A program made the position numbers and the translations under genes. Source: Flavobacteriaceae bacterium (GTDB lineage Bacteria; Bacteroidota; Bacteroidia; Flavobacteriales; Flavobacteriaceae). From it: a stretch of 6,693 nt of DNA. Shown here piece by piece: positions 4,981-6,693 of this stretch. The first letter of the stretch is position 1. Every line of letters begins with the position of its first letter. The notes under the pieces were generated by a model. That model saw only the letters and a list, made by a program, of their open reading frames with translations, searched no databases and was not told the origin of the DNA. The stretch spans positions 1 through 6,693 of the forward strand of contig WGDF01000382.1 of NCBI GenBank assembly GCA_015493405.1. The letters are read 5' to 3'.

Positions 4981-6693
4981 ATGAAATATAAAATTATATT
5001 TTTCCTTTTATTCACCTGCTCCTTTTCTGAAATCTTCAGTCAAGACACGAACTTACAAACCTATGTTTTAGATTCTGTTTTAATTGGAAATTTGACCTCA
5101 ATAAAAAGACAGAAAGCCTATCATATTATTGTGTTGCCCGACAGCTTAGCATCAAGTGCTTCACTCTCACATCTCATTGAAAATCATACGGCTATTTTCA
5201 TCAAAGAATATGGTCGTGGCATGCTCAGCAGCATTTCTCTGCGTGGAACCGGCGCAGCACATACCCAAATTGTATGGAATGGTATTGCTATAAATTCCAT
5301 CTTAAACGGACAGACGGATTTAAACACTTTTGCACCGGCAGGTTTTGATGAGATTTACCTCAAAAAAGGCGGTAGTAGTGTGAGTTTCGGTAGCGGTGCC
5401 ATTGGCGGTTTGCTTGTGTTTAATGATCATGTAAGTTTTAAACCCCAATTATCAATTCAAAATCAGACCAAATTGGGAAGTTTTAAAACCGGTTTGGAGC
5501 ATCTTAAAATCGTTAAAGCCAATGAAAAATTTTACACCAAATTTAATTTTGAGATTCAAAAATCAAAAAATGACTATCCCTTTGTCGGCTATAAATTGAA
5601 AAATGATAACGGCGCTTATCAAAATCTGGATTATGGTTTCATCGGCGGATGGCATTTACGAGCAAAACATCAAATATATTTTAAATCAAAAATAAGCCGG
5701 ACCGACCGTGAGACTTCCCGAACTGTGTTTATGCCGCAAAATGCGCGGTTATTAATGGATAACAAGCGTTTTTTAATAGGTTGGCAATACCAATCCCGAT
5801 ATTTTAAAAGTCGGACGCAAATCGCTTATCTGGATGAAAATTTTCAATATTATTTTAATAAAGAGGCTACTCGGCACAGTCAGAGTTCCGGACAAACTTA
5901 TCTGATCAAAAACAACTTGAACTTCCAAATTTCCAAACACCATAATCTATTGATTGGCAATGAGTTTACACATCAAAAAGGGCTTGGCGATCATATTGAT
6001 ATGCATCAGAGAATCAATTATGCCCTGTTCGCTATTTGGTCACAAAATTGGTCTAAAATCAATACTCAGGTTAAGTTAAGGCAAGATTATAATCCGGCTG
6101 TTAAAATTCCCTTGGTCGGTGCTGTTGAAATTTCCTATCAATGGCAACAAAAACATCATTTCAGATTTAATACTTCCAAAAATTTTCGTTTACCGACTTT
6201 TAATGATTTGTATTGGCAACCGGGAGGTAACACCGGTTTAAAACCCGAAGAAAGTTACAGTTCGGAATTCGGTTATGATTTTGTAACGAAAAAACTCAAT
6301 TTACATCTTACCGGTTTTCTGATTAACAGTCACAACCTGATTAAATGGATGCCGGGAACTCAACTATGGCAACCTCAAAATTTTGAAACTGTTATATACA
6401 AAGGACTTGAAATTTCAGGAGAAAAGAAAATAAAGCCCTACTCCAAGATAATTTTAAGCGATGAATTCCATCTGACTTATCAACAAGCGATTAATCATAA
6501 AACTGAAAAATTTTTGGCCTTTACACCACAATTAATGGGTTTAAACATTTTAAGTTTCAAATATAAAAAATTTGGTTTCCATTACCGGTTCCGATATCAA
6601 GGCCGAATCTATACGACCAGCACTAATAGCAAATATTTGCCCGCATATCAATTACATCATGTATCTTTGGCCTATTATTTTAACCGGCATATC
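4981..6693 (+). CDS. btuB: BtuB-type TonB-dependent outer-membrane cobalamin receptor (3' end outside window)
   Basis: This receptor would bind B12 at the cell surface and import it through the outer membrane using TonB-ExbBD energy. The frame is open for 571 codons to the window edge; BtuB homologues are typically around 600 residues, so only the C-terminal strands are probably missing. Residues 1-21 are a signal peptide (hydrophobic FFLLFTCSF, likely cut after FSQ). A TonB-box-like LDSVLIG lies at 30-36. The plug spans about 47-148, with SISLRGTGAAHTQIVWNGI (84-102) and GGSSVSFGSGAIGGLLVF (130-147). The rest is alternating beta-barrel sequence, including the receptor motif NFRLPTFNDLYW (401-412) followed by GGNTGLKPEE (415-424). 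No N-terminal carboxypeptidase-like extension, common in SusC-type transporters, is present. The ATG at 4981 follows GGAAAGG, and an in-frame TAA lies 48 bases upstream. The preceding cobalamin riboswitch is the main reason for choosing B12 over another ligand. Confidence 0.9.
   Translation, partial: MKYKIIFFLLFTCSFSEIFSQDTNLQTYVLDSVLIGNLTSIKRQKAYHIIVLPDSLASSASLSHLIENHTAIFIKEYGRGMLSSISLRGTGAAHTQIVWNGIAINSILNGQTDLNTFAPAGFDEIYLKKGGSSVSFGSGAIGGLLVFNDHVSFKPQLSIQNQTKLGSFKTGLEHLKIVKANEKFYTKFNFEIQKSKNDYPFVGYKLKNDNGAYQNLDYGFIGGWHLRAKHQIYFKSKISRTDRETSRTVFMPQNARLLMDNKRFLIGWQYQSRYFKSRTQIAYLDENFQYYFNKEATRHSQSSGQTYLIKNNLNFQISKHHNLLIGNEFTHQKGLGDHIDMHQRINYALFAIWSQNWSKINTQVKLRQDYNPAVKIPLVGAVEISYQWQQKHHFRFNTSKNFRLPTFNDLYWQPGGNTGLKPEESYSSEFGYDFVTKKLNLHLTGFLINSHNLIKWMPGTQLWQPQNFETVIYKGLEISGEKKIKPYSKIILSDEFHLTYQQAINHKTEKFLAFTPQLMGLNILSFKYKKFGFHYRFRYQGRIYTTSTNSKYLPAYQLHHVSLAYYFNRHI

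Noticed and set aside
1..6693. Search for mobile elements, CRISPR arrays, tRNA/rRNA genes, phage or defence genes
   Set aside because: No transposase, terminal inverted repeats, regularly spaced repeats, cloverleaf or rRNA-like segments were seen; nearly all sequence is assigned to conserved genes or the riboswitch.
4981..6693. Possibility that the receptor is a SusC-type glycan transporter
   Set aside because: It lacks the N-terminal carboxypeptidase-like domain and the large size of SusC proteins, and it follows a cobalamin riboswitch.

Overview
The window looks like ordinary core chromosome of an AT-rich member of the Bacteroidota, most likely Flavobacteriia-like. Three things point there. 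Intergenic regions carry the Bacteroidota promoter pattern (TTTG/TTG, about 18-22 bases, then TAnnTTTG) instead of sigma70 boxes. Strong Shine-Dalgarno sequences are generally absent. The protein sequences also have Bacteroidota character. The taxonomic call is inference from style, not from a marker gene.

Layout, left to right. A possible 3' end of a plus-strand gene (1-69) converges on menD (74-1744, minus), which makes SEPHCHC in menaquinone synthesis. An 82-base divergent spacer with overlapping back-to-back promoters separates menD from a plus-strand thioredoxin-fold/peroxiredoxin-like gene (1827-2426). That gene converges, with a single base between stop codons, on a three-gene minus-strand block: mlaE (3927-4664), mlaF (3153-3926) and tcdA (2428-3141), transcribed in that order. 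mlaE and mlaF are the permease and ATPase of an MCE/Mla-type lipid transporter; tcdA makes the cyclic t6A modification of tRNA. The stop of mlaE directly abuts the start of mlaF (TAAATG), and tcdA follows 11 bases after mlaF.

The 316-base divergent spacer upstream of mlaE (4665-4980) is almost fully explained. It holds a plus-strand promoter with a perfect TAAATTTG box, then a complete cobalamin riboswitch (about 4778-4974). The riboswitch has a 7-bp P1 stem, the conserved core, a B12 box, and a hairpin that folds over the likely ribosome binding site. It controls a BtuB-type TonB-dependent outer-membrane receptor that starts at 4981 and runs off the right edge.

Functionally these are independent housekeeping and transport units: respiratory quinone synthesis, redox protein, tRNA modification, envelope lipid transport and vitamin B12 uptake. 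I found no mobile element, CRISPR array, phage gene, tRNA or rRNA. I see no credible undescribed multi-gene system. The most interesting points are regulatory: the riboswitch expression platform with a tiny overlapping reading frame, the overlapping divergent promoters, the near-zero spacing of convergent genes, and the lack of an mlaD/MCE gene beside mlaEF.
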